A DNA stretch of 64,000 nucleotides, from NCBI RefSeq assembly GCF_002257695.2, contig NZ_CP155571.1, one strand, 5' to 3'. The position numbers and the translations under genes are program-made. A model generated the notes under the pieces. That model ran no database searches. It was not told the origin of the DNA and saw only the letters and a program-made list of their open reading frames with translations. Positions 16,823-24,457 of this stretch are shown piece by piece. Every line of letters begins with the position of its first letter. The first letter of the stretch is position 1. Source of the DNA: Sporomusa acidovorans. Its GTDB lineage: Bacteria; Bacillota; Negativicutes; Sporomusales; Sporomusaceae.

Positions 16823-16891
16823 TTACTTCCGGTAACGTTCCTCTAAAATGGTTTTTAGAATGAAAAGTACAATGCCCAGCCAAGGATTCAT
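16823..16891 (-). CDS. Very short hydrophobic peptide
   Basis: A 22-residue frame, MNPWLGIVLFILKTILEERY plus RK, preceded by a near-perfect AAAGGAGGTGA. One transmembrane-like helix is followed by a charged tail. It lies between radC and 16440-16676. Small peptides of this kind include membrane toxins and leader peptides; the function is unknown. Confidence 0.45.
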   Translation of the reverse strand: MNPWLGIVLFILKTILEERYRK

Positions 16892-16928
16892 GCCGTCACC
16901 TCCTTTGAGGCAGCGGCTGCTCACGCAA

Positions 16929-17528
16929 TCAGCCCTTTCTCCTTGAAGCTACGTAGCGTCCCTTGCCGATGATGAGGTGATCAGCAACATCAATGCCTAA
17001 GATGTCGCCTGCCGTCGCCAGGTCTTTAGTGAGCACAATGTCTTCCCGGCTCGGCGACGGGTCGCCGCTGGGGTGGTTGTGAACCAGAATGACGATAGCT
17101 GACATGAGGCGTACCGCCCTGCGGAACAGTTCTCTCGGGCCGACAAGCACGGCGTTAAGCGTTCCTTGCGACACCGTTTCTTCGGCAATGATACCGTTTT
17201 TGGTGTTTAGATACAGCACGCGAAACTGTTCGACAGGCAAATGCTGCATATCGACAAACCGCTCGAATACGTCCTGCGGGCCACGGATGACAGGCGGCAG
17301 CTTGCTATCTGCGCGATAAATACGCTTGGCTAGCTCGCACAGGTACTGAAGCTGTCTGGCCTTGACCGGGCCAATCCCCCTAATCTGCTCCAGTTCCTGC
17401 GGATAAGTCTGCAAAAGGGCCTGCTGAACGCTGCCGTACTCGGACATCAGTTCCCGCACCGCTGGCTTCGGCAAAACGGCCTCCAAAAGCGCCTCGTCAG
17501 CCACGTTAGAAAGGTTGCTTGACACCAT
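16929..17528 (-). CDS. radC: RadC family protein (JAB/MPN domain)
   Basis: About 199 residues. An N-terminal helix-hairpin-helix region (QIRGIGPVKARQL) leads to the MPN+ metalloprotease-like motif HNHPSGDPSPSRED. RadC-like proteins are common on mobile elements, where their role is unsettled. The ATG at 17528 follows GGGGAGG and lies inside the end of the upstream gene. The C-terminus is odd: it reads GKGRYVASRRKG, while another frame gives SFKEKGLIA, the normal family ending, so an indel near 16960 altered the last residues. Function may survive. Confidence 0.85.
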   Translation of the reverse strand: MVSSNLSNVADEALLEAVLPKPAVRELMSEYGSVQQALLQTYPQELEQIRGIGPVKARQLQYLCELAKRIYRADSKLPPVIRGPQDVFERFVDMQHLPVEQFRVLYLNTKNGIIAEETVSQGTLNAVLVGPRELFRRAVRLMSAIVILVHNHPSGDPSPSREDIVLTKDLATAGDILGIDVADHLIIGKGRYVASRRKG

Positions 17529-17940
17529 CAGTTTCCGCCTCCCCGTCGATTTCTTCTTCAACAGGCTGTTCTGACAGCCACAGACGAAGGATGCCAGGCA
17601 GGATAGCGTCAGGCAAGTAAACCTGGTCAATGTAGTCGTTGTCTGCCATGATGTACAGCACGTAGTAGGCTTCGCCCCCCACTTCCAAACGGCTCATCCA
17701 TTCGGGCATGATGAGGGCCAAATCCTCGGGCAGTCCAATGGCAGTGAGGTCTTTGTCGCCAGCCTCCAGCACGCCAAACATGCCGTGCAATTCTAAGCTA
17801 AAGTCTTCCAGATCAAGTTCAGGTGCCAGGGCTTCTTTCAGGTGATTGAGCTTTCTGGCAAAGTGTTCGGCCAGTGCGGTCGGAATGCTGCCAGCCAGCT
17901 TGAGCCGCCGAATGTCGCAAATGGTCTTGATGATGTGCAT
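17506..17940 (-). CDS. Hypothetical acidic protein upstream of radC
   Basis: 144 residues from the ATG with AAAGGAG 8 nt upstream. It is acidic, with EALAPELDLEDFSLELHGMF, a central VGGEAYYVLYIMADNDYIDQ, and a Glu-rich tail. No family was recognised. It overlaps radC by 23 nt and belongs to the same leftward operon. Confidence 0.55.
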   Translation of the reverse strand: MHIIKTICDIRRLKLAGSIPTALAEHFARKLNHLKEALAPELDLEDFSLELHGMFGVLEAGDKDLTAIGLPEDLALIMPEWMSRLEVGGEAYYVLYIMADNDYIDQVYLPDAILPGILRLWLSEQPVEEEIDGEAETDGVKQPF

Positions 17941-18044
17941 GAAATCCACTCCTTTAGTCAGGCTGGCAGAGAAAAGACCGCCAGCCAGTATACTAAAGAA
18001 ATATTAAGAGCTTACGATTTTCCATCAATACGCTAATGTGACAA

Positions 18045-18674
18045 TTAGTCTCCTTCAAACAGTTGTTCCTGCTCTTTTGCTTGCTCTGCTTGTTTAGCTT
18101 TCAATGCGTCCCGAAGCTTAAGTAACGCCTCCCTGCCCAGACCATCTCCGGTTCTGCCAGGTCTTCTCCTACGCTCGCTTGGCATTTCTACTGGTAATGG
18201 ATTGTCCATTGATAATTCCGTGACCGGGTTTTGTTTCTTAGCAATCTTGCGCTGCCTGACTGCCGTATTTTCACTCATACCGCCAGACTGCAAAGGTTGC
18301 TCGTGCTCGGGTTCGTAATCAGGTTCGTACTCGTCGTACCCGGCATACTCGGGTTCAGACTCAACTACCGAAACCGCTCTAACACCAGTCCAGGTCTGGT
18401 TTCCCCACGGGCGCTCTTCCAACTCAACGTAGCAGACCTGACCAACCATTTTGTCAAGATCTACCCTGCCCGAAACATCGTCCCCGAAGAAAACTTCAGC
18501 TACCTCCTTGAGGCGCTTTTTCTCGTCCGGATATCCTGTACGATAGGTTTCCCTAATGATCCGGCCATCGTCCAGTTTGAACCAGATCTTCGCAACCTTT
18601 CCTTCCACTTCAGTTTTCCAAACTACCGCTTCACCGGATTGATACTCCATTTCATCAAATGATACGATTGCCAT
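18045..18674 (-). CDS. Hypothetical protein with charged, disordered C-terminal half
   Basis: About 209 residues; the ATG at 18674 has AGGGAG 11 nt upstream. The N-terminal 100 residues look folded (YQSGEAVVWKTEVEGKVAKI; DKMVGQVCYVELEERPWGN). The rest is low complexity with an E/Y/P repeat (YDEYEPDYEPEHEQP), a basic RRRRPGR and a terminal helical KAKQAEQAKEQEQ. Position between the D5 gene and radC suggests a replication-associated accessory role, perhaps ssDNA-binding-like, but this is inference. Confidence 0.5.
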   Translation of the reverse strand: MAIVSFDEMEYQSGEAVVWKTEVEGKVAKIWFKLDDGRIIRETYRTGYPDEKKRLKEVAEVFFGDDVSGRVDLDKMVGQVCYVELEERPWGNQTWTGVRAVSVVESEPEYAGYDEYEPDYEPEHEQPLQSGGMSENTAVRQRKIAKKQNPVTELSMDNPLPVEMPSERRRRPGRTGDGLGREALLKLRDALKAKQAEQAKEQEQLFEGD

Positions 18675-18790
18675 GTGTACACACGCTCCCTCAAATTTTG
18701 TAGGTAGGGCAAAGAGCAGGGCCAATGAAAATCCCGCCTGATCTTGCCAGCCAAGGAAAGTGCCGAAGGGCCAAGGATTGAAAAATCGAT

Positions 18791-18838
18791 TGGGGTGGGG
18801 TGGGGCACCTTGGGGGCTGCCCCCACCACCCCTTTTTT
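18791..18838 (+). terminator. GC-rich hairpin with T run
   Basis: GGGGTGG pairs with CCACCCC around an inner GGGGGCTGCCCCC, followed by TTTTTT on the plus strand. No rightward gene is obvious just upstream. It may insulate the element or act as a structured spacer between the D5 gene and 18045-18674. Confidence 0.5.
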
Positions 18839-18937
18839 CGAAAAGCTCGGCACTCGGCCCTTTCCCAGGCAGGTCATGGATGGTTCAGACCTCACATCGG
18901 CCCTGACTCCGCCCTTTGGGTTTCCATTGCAAAAAAA

Positions 18938-20637
18938 TTAAAGAATTACGTGATTGCTTTCGTCTAATGACCGCAGTGCCAGGTTTTTCAGATAGCGCTG
19001 GCTGTTGCTTTTCTGCACTTCATAGGGCAGTCCCAGTTCGCCGCAGTGAGCGACAAACTCGGCCCAGAAAGCCTGGGGTGATGCTTTTTCGATGTCCCAA
19101 GGCCGTTTCTGCGGCACCAGAGGTAGTAGGTTTCCACCACCGCAGGCTTGGCAACTCTGCCGCCGTCGTCTGTCCGGTACAGCATGTCCTGCATGAAGGA
19201 TTTGAGTGGGGTCTGCGCCTCGCGGTACTCTGCAATCGCCGCTTCGACGACTGCAGAATGAGTGTACCGATAGTTTTGCTGGCGCAATCTTTGTAACCCC
19301 TGTAAAGCCCAATTCAAGATGCCAGGCAGTTCGGCTTCCAGTTTCTGTTTCAAGTCCGGGTCGGCCTGATCGCCTGAAAACCGTCTTCTAAAGGGCAGGA
19401 TGAACATCCGACGGAAAAATCCGTAGGTAGTGTCCTGACTGCTGGGAAGGCGATTGACCGCAAACAGCAGTTTGCAGATGGGTACATAGCTGACAGGATT
19501 TTCAAACTTTCTTTCCACCATGATTCTGTCGCCAGACACCACCGCCTTGAAGGTCTGGCTGTTGAACCCCTTGGGGTTCTCGTTCTCCGTGGCAATGTTG
19601 ACGGTTTTGCCGATGAGGTTCGCGCGGCGAAAAGGATTTTCGAGGTCTTTCAGCGAGATGTTGGCTACGTTGTCTTCGCCTACCAGACTGGTGATGATGT
19701 CCGCCAGAAGGCTTTTGCCGTTGGAGCCGCCGCCAAAGAAGAAATAGGCCATGTGAATTTTCGTGTCAGCAGTGAGCAGGTAGCCCATGATTTCCTGGAC
19801 AATCGCCACGCGTTCGGGGTCGCCTTCCATGATTTCGGCTACAAATTCCTCGAACCGTTCGCAGGTCGCTTCGGGTTCATAGTTGCGCCGAATTTGTGTT
19901 GTGGAGAAGTAGCCGGGGTCATGAGGCAACAGCTCAAAAGTGTTGAGGTCTAACATCCCGTTCAGCAGGTTAATCAGGTCTTTGCGGGGATTGAGTTCCT
20001 GCGTCTCTGGTACGGCGAGTTTCAGCATTTCAATGGCCTGATCGCCCATCCAGGAGCGGTACAGGTTCTTTCTGACACTCTGGAACAGGTCACGGATGCG
20101 GCGCTTGAGCTTGTACTCAGGCAAATGACGCCAAACGCCAGCACTGTACTCGTAGAACATCGAGCCTTCATGAATCAGAAGCCGCCGCTCCTGCTGGAAA
20201 TACTCGGCAAACACGTTGGGGTTGAATTTGGTTTTTTGCTTCTCTTCATCAAATTCAATGCCCATCTTGTAGAGCGTTGCTTCCTGCCACAGCCACTCGA
20301 TGTAACGGGCGGGACTCGGCAACTCTGTGTTGTCGAACAGTTGAAAGCCGTACTCATTGAGTCTCTTGTAAGTAATTGGGTGAAAATTCCCCGCCTTGTC
20401 AAACAAACGGTCGGCTTGCTCCGGCAGGTAGCCGGGGCGGGAGCGGCTCAGGTGATGAAAAGCCGCTCTTCCCGCCTCGCCAAAGCAGGCTAAGGTGCAG
20501 GTTGCCGCAAACCAGAGCTTCTCGCTCTCGGTGTCGGGATGCTCCAGCAGATGCCGGATGAGGGCTGCTTCCGCGAACGGATAGGGCTGGTGCATGACTA
20601 CATCATTTTTCAGTTTTCCAACAGTTTCATTCAGCAT
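18938..20637 (-). pseudogene. Phage/plasmid primase-helicase, D5 type, with C-terminal frameshift
   Basis: The main frame (20637-18988) has a D5_N-like region, an SF3 helicase Walker A (FFGGGSNGKSLL), VSGDRIMVERKFENP and a sensor-like FFRRMFILPF. It then leaves homology after CRRNGLG. A second frame from about 19100 restores the expected D5 C-terminal domain, PWDIEKASPQAFWAEFVAHC through NSQRYLKNLAL to a stop at 18938. A one-base indel near 19100 therefore replaces the winged-helix tail by about 35 unrelated residues. AGGAGG lies 6 nt before the ATG at 20637. It would drive element replication; activity is doubtful. Confidence 0.8.
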
Positions 20638-20666
20638 CAAATTCCTCCTAAAAAAATCAATAGTTA

Positions 20667-20694
20667 CATATAATCAAGCGCTTGATTGTTTCAA
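20667..20694 (-). promoter_or_regulatory. Promoter of the D5 operon with palindromic operator in its spacer
   Basis: On the minus strand TTGAAA (20689-20694) and TATATG (20667-20672) are 16 bp apart. The spacer is filled by the perfect palindrome AATCAAGCGCTTGATT (20672-20687). Binding there would block the promoter. Confidence 0.55.
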
Positions 20695-20733
20695 TTTTAC
20701 TCCGCAAACGCTTATTTAATCAACATTTTTCAC

Positions 20734-20780
20734 TTGATTTCGATAATCAAAAAATGTATAATAAATGCATTAAATATTCA
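20734..20780 (+). promoter_or_regulatory. Promoter and operator of the ArgR-like gene
   Basis: TTGATT (20734-20739), a 17-bp spacer and TATAAT (20757-20762). The -35 and spacer contain TTGATT...AATCAA, the same half-sites as the palindrome at 20672. Just downstream TGCATTAAATATTCA (20766-20780) resembles an ARG box with one extra central base. Confidence 0.5.
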
Positions 20781-20924
20781 CTTTTTTACTAAAAAACAGT
20801 TTAACGTTCTACAGTAGACATCATATCATTGCATACCGTTTAATCCATGAAAATCCAGCCTTAAACCTGTTTTTCGAACAGAAATTCATCTTTTTTCATT
20901 GCGTAAAGTTATAGAGGAGGGAAC

Positions 20925-21419
20925 ATGATGACCAACAAGAAAACACCAATTACTGGCAATCAAGACAAGTTCAAGCGGCAAACAAAACTGCTTAACATCA
21001 TCGAAACATCTAAGGAGAGCTATTACGATCAAGAATCACTTGCTCTTGAACTAAATAGGGCTGGATTTGGAAGTGTAAATCAGGCAGTGGTTTCCAGAGA
21101 CATGAAGGAGTTAGGAATTGTAAAAGATAAGGATGGATATAGATTAAGCGAACCAAGCAGTCGGTCTTTAGCAAGAAAAGAGCTAGCCGAACAGCTTCAG
21201 CGCCGCAAAGAAAATATCTACCCATCCATATCTACTTTTTTAATTAAAATCAAACACGGCTATGCCCAAAATATAGCCACCCTATTGAAAGAAGTATATT
21301 CTGATGAGATTTTAGGAACCATTTGCAATGATGATAGTATCCTGGTCATGACGAAAGAAGAGCTTAAAGAAAATCTTCTAAGAAGACTTGAAAAGCTATC
21401 TCAACCCGAAAGCGAATGA
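20925..21419 (+). CDS. ArgR family regulator
   Basis: 164 residues with GAGGAGGG before the ATG. The N-terminal winged helix (NQAVVSRDMKELGIVKDKDG) matches the ArgR SRDIKEL recognition motif. The C-terminal domain keeps DEILGTICNDDSILVM, the oligomerisation and arginine-binding part of ArgR. The middle region (about residues 80-115) is longer and more charged than in housekeeping ArgR. It is divergent from the D5 operon with shared half-sites between them, so it is likely the element's master repressor, possibly arginine-responsive (inference). Confidence 0.82.
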   Translation: MMTNKKTPITGNQDKFKRQTKLLNIIETSKESYYDQESLALELNRAGFGSVNQAVVSRDMKELGIVKDKDGYRLSEPSSRSLARKELAEQLQRRKENIYPSISTFLIKIKHGYAQNIATLLKEVYSDEILGTICNDDSILVMTKEELKENLLRRLEKLSQPESE

Positions 21420-21422
21420 CAA

Positions 21423-21466
21423 AAAAAGTACCCGTATTCTGCCCAAAGCAGATACGGGTACTTTTT
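21423..21466 (+). terminator. Terminator after the ArgR-like gene
   Basis: AAAAAGTACCCGTAT and ATACGGGTACTTTTT form a perfect 15-bp stem immediately after the stop codon. Confidence 0.92.
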
Positions 21467-21504
21467 CATATCATATTCAAGACGTCATTACTCTCAACCT
21501 CATG

Positions 21505-21633
21505 CGGTGGAGGCGAGAAAATCGCCTCCAAAAAGCAAAAAACCGCTCACTGTCCGTCACAAAGCCAGACAATTCGCGGTTCTCAAGACTTCCTATATTT
21601 GTAAAAAAAGGTGGTTTTGATTGGTGGAGGCGA
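21505..21633 (+). repeat. GGTGGAGGCGA repeats, candidate right element boundary
   Basis: CGGTGGAGGCGA at 21505-21516 is the left arm of a 9-bp hairpin (TGGAGGCGA/TCGCCTCCA to 21530). TTGGTGGAGGCGA at 21621-21633 exactly repeats 9955-9967. No gene lies in 21467-21849 apart from these repeats and a terminator. Confidence 0.4.
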
Positions 21634-21706
21634 AGGTTGTCAATCTACACGCAAAACATTTTGTTTTCTTATACAATACCTAGAGATAAGGATTAATAGT
21701 AATATT

Positions 21707-21733
21707 CCCCGGTTTTCCGGGGTTTTATTTTTT
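21707..21733 (+). terminator. Rho-independent terminator
   Basis: CCCCGG TTTT CCGGGG followed by TTTTATTTTTT. It faces right with no gene directly upstream and marks the edge between the mobile element and the following module. Confidence 0.8.
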
Positions 21734-21849
21734 CAAAGAACAAATCTATGTAAAGGGGATATATGCATACATCCCTCGAAGCGGGTTCCCGCTATACCCC
21801 CGTTAGGAGGTATTTCGGCCTGTACCCTGCAGGCCATCGTCAGGCGGGT

Positions 21850-22023
21850 TTAATTGGATTCGTCTTTTTCCCCATTCCAGTATTCAGCTGTGCCATAAGT
21901 GTATATATCCAGCCTCTCCTTAGTGGTTGGCTCTCCTGCGTGACGACAATTTTCGTCTTTGCAGTTTTTACAGATATTCTCGTCTACCATTTTATGGTTT
22001 TTTACACAAGCATTTAGTATCAT
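21850..22023 (-). CDS. Small cysteine-rich protein
   Basis: 57 residues from the ATG with AAAGGAG upstream; the frame is open further but without a site. The spacing CVKNH...CKNCKDENCRH suggests a zinc-binding knuckle. Similar short phage proteins exist, but no family is assigned. It is the last gene of a leftward small-protein cluster. Confidence 0.55.
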   Translation of the reverse strand: MILNACVKNHKMVDENICKNCKDENCRHAGEPTTKERLDIYTYGTAEYWNGEKDESN

Positions 22024-22075
22024 AATCAACACTCCTTTTATTTTTCTACCTGCTGGCATGACCCCGGCTAGGCCG

Positions 22076-22267
22076 TCAATCTGCTTTATAGCTATCAATA
22101 AAGTCCCTAGCCTCTTGCAGGCTACAGGCTTCCCACTCGTAGCTCCTGAGGTTCGCAGGATATTCTAACTCATCCGGTGTGTAGCAGTAAAACATTTCGT
22201 GTCCTTCGACCTACTTGGAAACGATAAGCCATCCTCTGTACTTCTTACGGGTGGTAGGTTGTTTCAT
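22076..22267 (-). pseudogene. Small ORF with an in-frame amber codon
   Basis: Starting at the ATG at 22267 (GGAGGGC upstream) it reads MKQPTTRKKYRGWLIVSK, then TAG (22211-22213), then in the same frame VEGHEMFYCYTPDELEYPAN through to SYKAD and TGA. Both halves look like one protein. The downstream half could restart at an internal ATG after AAGGA (MFYCYTPDE). A simple nonsense mutation is most likely; stop readthrough is possible but unsupported. Confidence 0.5.
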
Positions 22268-22347
22268 TTTTACAGCCCTCCTAATTTTAGCTTTGAGCGC
22301 CGCTCCCAGAAGGGAGGCCCCGGCTTTCACGGGGCTGGGCCTAGCAG

Positions 22348-22782
22348 CTAGTTCTTTTTCTTCACAGCTGCGAATACCATCCTGTTTATACCTGTGTGCT
22401 TACCCAATATATCCCATTGCTCGTTCTCGTAATGCGTAGGCTCAACATATCCAGCCTCATTTGCAGCGTGCTTATCTGTAAAAACTTCTTTTAGTTGCAC
22501 AGTACAGAATCTAGGCGTTTTAACATAAGCACCCACACGAATGGGATGGTTTTCAACATACCTTTGTATACCGGTTTCAATCGCCGTCGCTCTCGAAGCC
22601 TCATAATCAATACCTACGCAATCTAAAACTTCTTGTACTAGGTGCATAACTTTTGCAGCTTCAGCTAAACAGTCTCCGTCTTCTTTGTTGTTCTCATGTT
22701 TATACATTTCAAGGTAATAACCATAGGTAAATGCGTATTCCCCTAGCTTCTCAATCAGTAGTTGCTTTTCGGTTTTTGTCAT
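22348..22782 (-). CDS. Hypothetical protein
   Basis: 144 residues with TAGGAGG before the ATG and a strong promoter 60 bp upstream. The N-terminal half is helical (KLGEYAFTYGYYLEMYKHEN; DCLAEAAKVMHLVQEVLD). No family was recognised. It is divergent from the small XRE gene, whose product probably controls it. Confidence 0.6.
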   Translation of the reverse strand: MTKTEKQLLIEKLGEYAFTYGYYLEMYKHENNKEDGDCLAEAAKVMHLVQEVLDCVGIDYEASRATAIETGIQRYVENHPIRVGAYVKTPRFCTVQLKEVFTDKHAANEAGYVEPTHYENEQWDILGKHTGINRMVFAAVKKKN

Positions 22783-22810
22783 CCTTACCGCCTCCTAAAA
22801 TTTAATCATG

Positions 22811-22891
22811 TAACTAAAATGATTAACCTATTAACTATAATATAGCAAACCTTAACTGCATTGTCAATATACTTCTAACTAAAATAATTAA
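22811..22891. promoter_or_regulatory. Divergent promoter region with paired direct repeats
   Basis: On the minus strand TTGACA (22862-22867) and TATATT (22839-22844) are 17 bp apart. TAACTAAAATGATTAA (22811-22826) and TAACTAAAATAATTAA (22876-22891) are 16-bp direct repeats with one mismatch flanking this promoter. They probably bind the XRE protein encoded at 22944. Confidence 0.6.
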
Positions 22892-22943
22892 GATATTGAT
22901 TGTTTCGGTTTGTTCTGTTATTATATTGTCAGGAGGGATAATC

Positions 22944-23162
22944 ATGGCGATAAAATGTAATTTATCTACATACATGGGCATGAACAAAATGAACATTCAG
23001 GATGTATGTGATAAGACCGGCCTTGCTCGGAATACTGTGGCATTCCTATATCACGATAAGGTAAAAGCTATCAATTTTGGTACATTAGACGCTCTCTGTA
23101 AGCTGTTTAAATGCTCGGTAGGAGACTTGTTAGAATACATGCCTGATGATGTGGAGGTGTAA
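22944..23162 (+). CDS. Small XRE/Cro-type HTH regulator
   Basis: 72 residues from the ATG with GGAGGG upstream. A single helix-turn-helix of the YozG type (IQDVCDKTGLARNTVAFLYH, TLDALCKLFKCSVGDLLEY). It is divergent from the 22348 gene and is followed 3 nt later by a small partner gene. Confidence 0.85.
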   Translation: MAIKCNLSTYMGMNKMNIQDVCDKTGLARNTVAFLYHDKVKAINFGTLDALCKLFKCSVGDLLEYMPDDVEV

Positions 23163-23165
23163 AAA

Positions 23166-23399
23166 ATGATTATTAAATATGTACGCTACCAGGACTCTAT
23201 TACTATAAAACCAGAAAACGATATAGAACGAAATATTGCATCGTCCCAACAGTTTTTAGAATTTAGTAATCAGTTACTCTTAAAAAATAAATTTAAGCCC
23301 ATTGATAATGCCGTTTTGTACTCCGTCAAAGACGAAATAACTCAGCATTTGCTCACAATCTGGAATTATCCTGGTAGTGTCGAAGTCGTTATACAGTAA
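23166..23399 (+). CDS. Small protein following the XRE gene
   Basis: 77 residues with TGGAGGTG upstream, overlapping the end of the XRE operon. No motif or family was recognised (SQQFLEFSNQLLLKNKFKPI). The co-transcribed pair could be a regulator with a partner, but there is no direct evidence for a toxin-antitoxin role. Confidence 0.5.
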   Translation: MIIKYVRYQDSITIKPENDIERNIASSQQFLEFSNQLLLKNKFKPIDNAVLYSVKDEITQHLLTIWNYPGSVEVVIQ

Positions 23400-23408
23400 A
23401 TAAAAAAT

Positions 23409-23444
23409 AAGCCCGGATAGCGATTAATACCGCTATCCGGGCTT
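23409..23444. terminator. Terminator between the XRE pair and the phage lysis genes
   Basis: AAGCCCGGATAGCG and CGCTATCCGGGCTT form a 14-bp stem. A T run on the minus strand (TTATTTTTTA) ends the phage late transcript after the amidase; it can also serve the rightward pair. Confidence 0.88.
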
Positions 23445-23450
23445 AAATAT

Positions 23451-23972
23451 TTACTGTAAATAATCCGTAATACCTCTGGCTATGGCTCTGGCAAACTCGT
23501 CACGTTTACCGGCATCAGCAAGTAATTTTTCATCATCTGGATTACTGATGAATGCCATTTCAACCAATACGGCAGGACAGTCAGTATTTCTCAGAACATA
23601 AAAATTAGCAGTTTTAACTCCCCGGTCAACAGTACCCAGGCTGTTAACAATTTGATTTTGGATGCACCTTGCCAACTTCTCACCCTGACCACCAAGGGAA
23701 TAACAATAGGTTTCAGTTCCTTGCGCTGCTGAACTACTAGCAGCATTACAATGGATACTGACAAACAAATCAGCACCAAATTGATTAGATGCATCAGTAA
23801 TTTGGTATAGTTCGTTTTCTTGGACTTCCAACACTTCATGGCCGATAACTCTAAGATAACTGCTCACACGCTGCATTACGTCACGTGCAGCAACTGCTTC
23901 CTGTAGTCCGGTAGCACCTACTGCCCCGGAATCTAACCCTGGACAATGACCACCGTTAATAGTTTCTCTCAT
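23451..23972 (-). CDS. Phage endolysin, N-acetylmuramoyl-L-alanine amidase (Amidase_3)
   Basis: 173 residues. Amidase_3 zinc-enzyme hallmarks are GGHCPGLDSGAVG near the N-terminus, the conserved ADLFVSIHCNAA and the C-terminal VEMAFISNPDDEKLL with its catalytic glutamate. No signal peptide, so export depends on the adjacent holin. AAGGAG lies inside the holin stop and the start overlaps that stop by one base. It is the last gene of the late operon. Confidence 0.92.
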   Translation of the reverse strand: MRETINGGHCPGLDSGAVGATGLQEAVAARDVMQRVSSYLRVIGHEVLEVQENELYQITDASNQFGADLFVSIHCNAASSSAAQGTETYCYSLGGQGEKLARCIQNQIVNSLGTVDRGVKTANFYVLRNTDCPAVLVEMAFISNPDDEKLLADAGKRDEFARAIARGITDYLQ

Positions 23973-24319
23973 TATGATAAACTCCTTTCAATTCCAATAT
24001 GATCTTCCAATGTTTCGACACGGCCCTTAACGTCAGTAAGATTTTGATTCATGCAAATCATGGTGTTATTGATGTTATTAAGGGCTTCAGTCTGTTTGGT
24101 CAGCGTATTATTGACTAAATCTCCTAGTCGTTCTTCACGGATTTTGGCATCATCCATTGAACGATTGAAAAAATCCTGCTGCCGATCAGCCTGCTTATCG
24201 GCTTTGCGGACAACATAGGCCAACAGTGGCAAAAAACATATAACAAATAAAATAAACCCGATTAAGTTCGGGTTTTGTATGATATACGGTATTATTGATA
24301 TGACTTGTGTTGGCTCCAA
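23972..24319 (-). CDS. Holin-like protein (BhlA/UviB type)
   Basis: One transmembrane helix (IGFILFVICFLPLLAYVV) is followed by a charged coiled coil ending near TLEDHIG, as in BhlA/UviB holins. The TTG at 24319 (MEPTQVISIIPYI) has GGGGGAG 8 nt upstream and fits the family start better than the ATG at 24367. It is directly upstream of the amidase, which supports a lysis role. Confidence 0.75.
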   Translation of the reverse strand: MEPTQVISIIPYIIQNPNLIGFILFVICFLPLLAYVVRKADKQADRQQDFFNRSMDDAKIREERLGDLVNNTLTKQTEALNNINNTMICMNQNLTDVKGRVETLEDHIGIERSLS

Positions 24320-24457
24320 TGCCCTCACTCCCCCCATAAAATTAAAAATAACCGCTGTCAGCGGCATGGTCAGTCATCCCCCGGAATCTATTACCAATGT
24401 GTGTATTTATTTGAAATTTATATGTTATAATTTAATTAATATTTAATTAATATTTGA

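Noticed and set aside
21505..21633. tmRNA gene suggested by GGTGGAGGCG
   Set aside because: No T-arm, D-like arm or tag-peptide frame is visible; only the short terminal-like motif is present.
22076..22267. Pyrrolysine or other stop-codon recoding at the TAG
   Set aside because: Many other genes here end normally in TAG without conserved extension, and no recoding machinery is in view.
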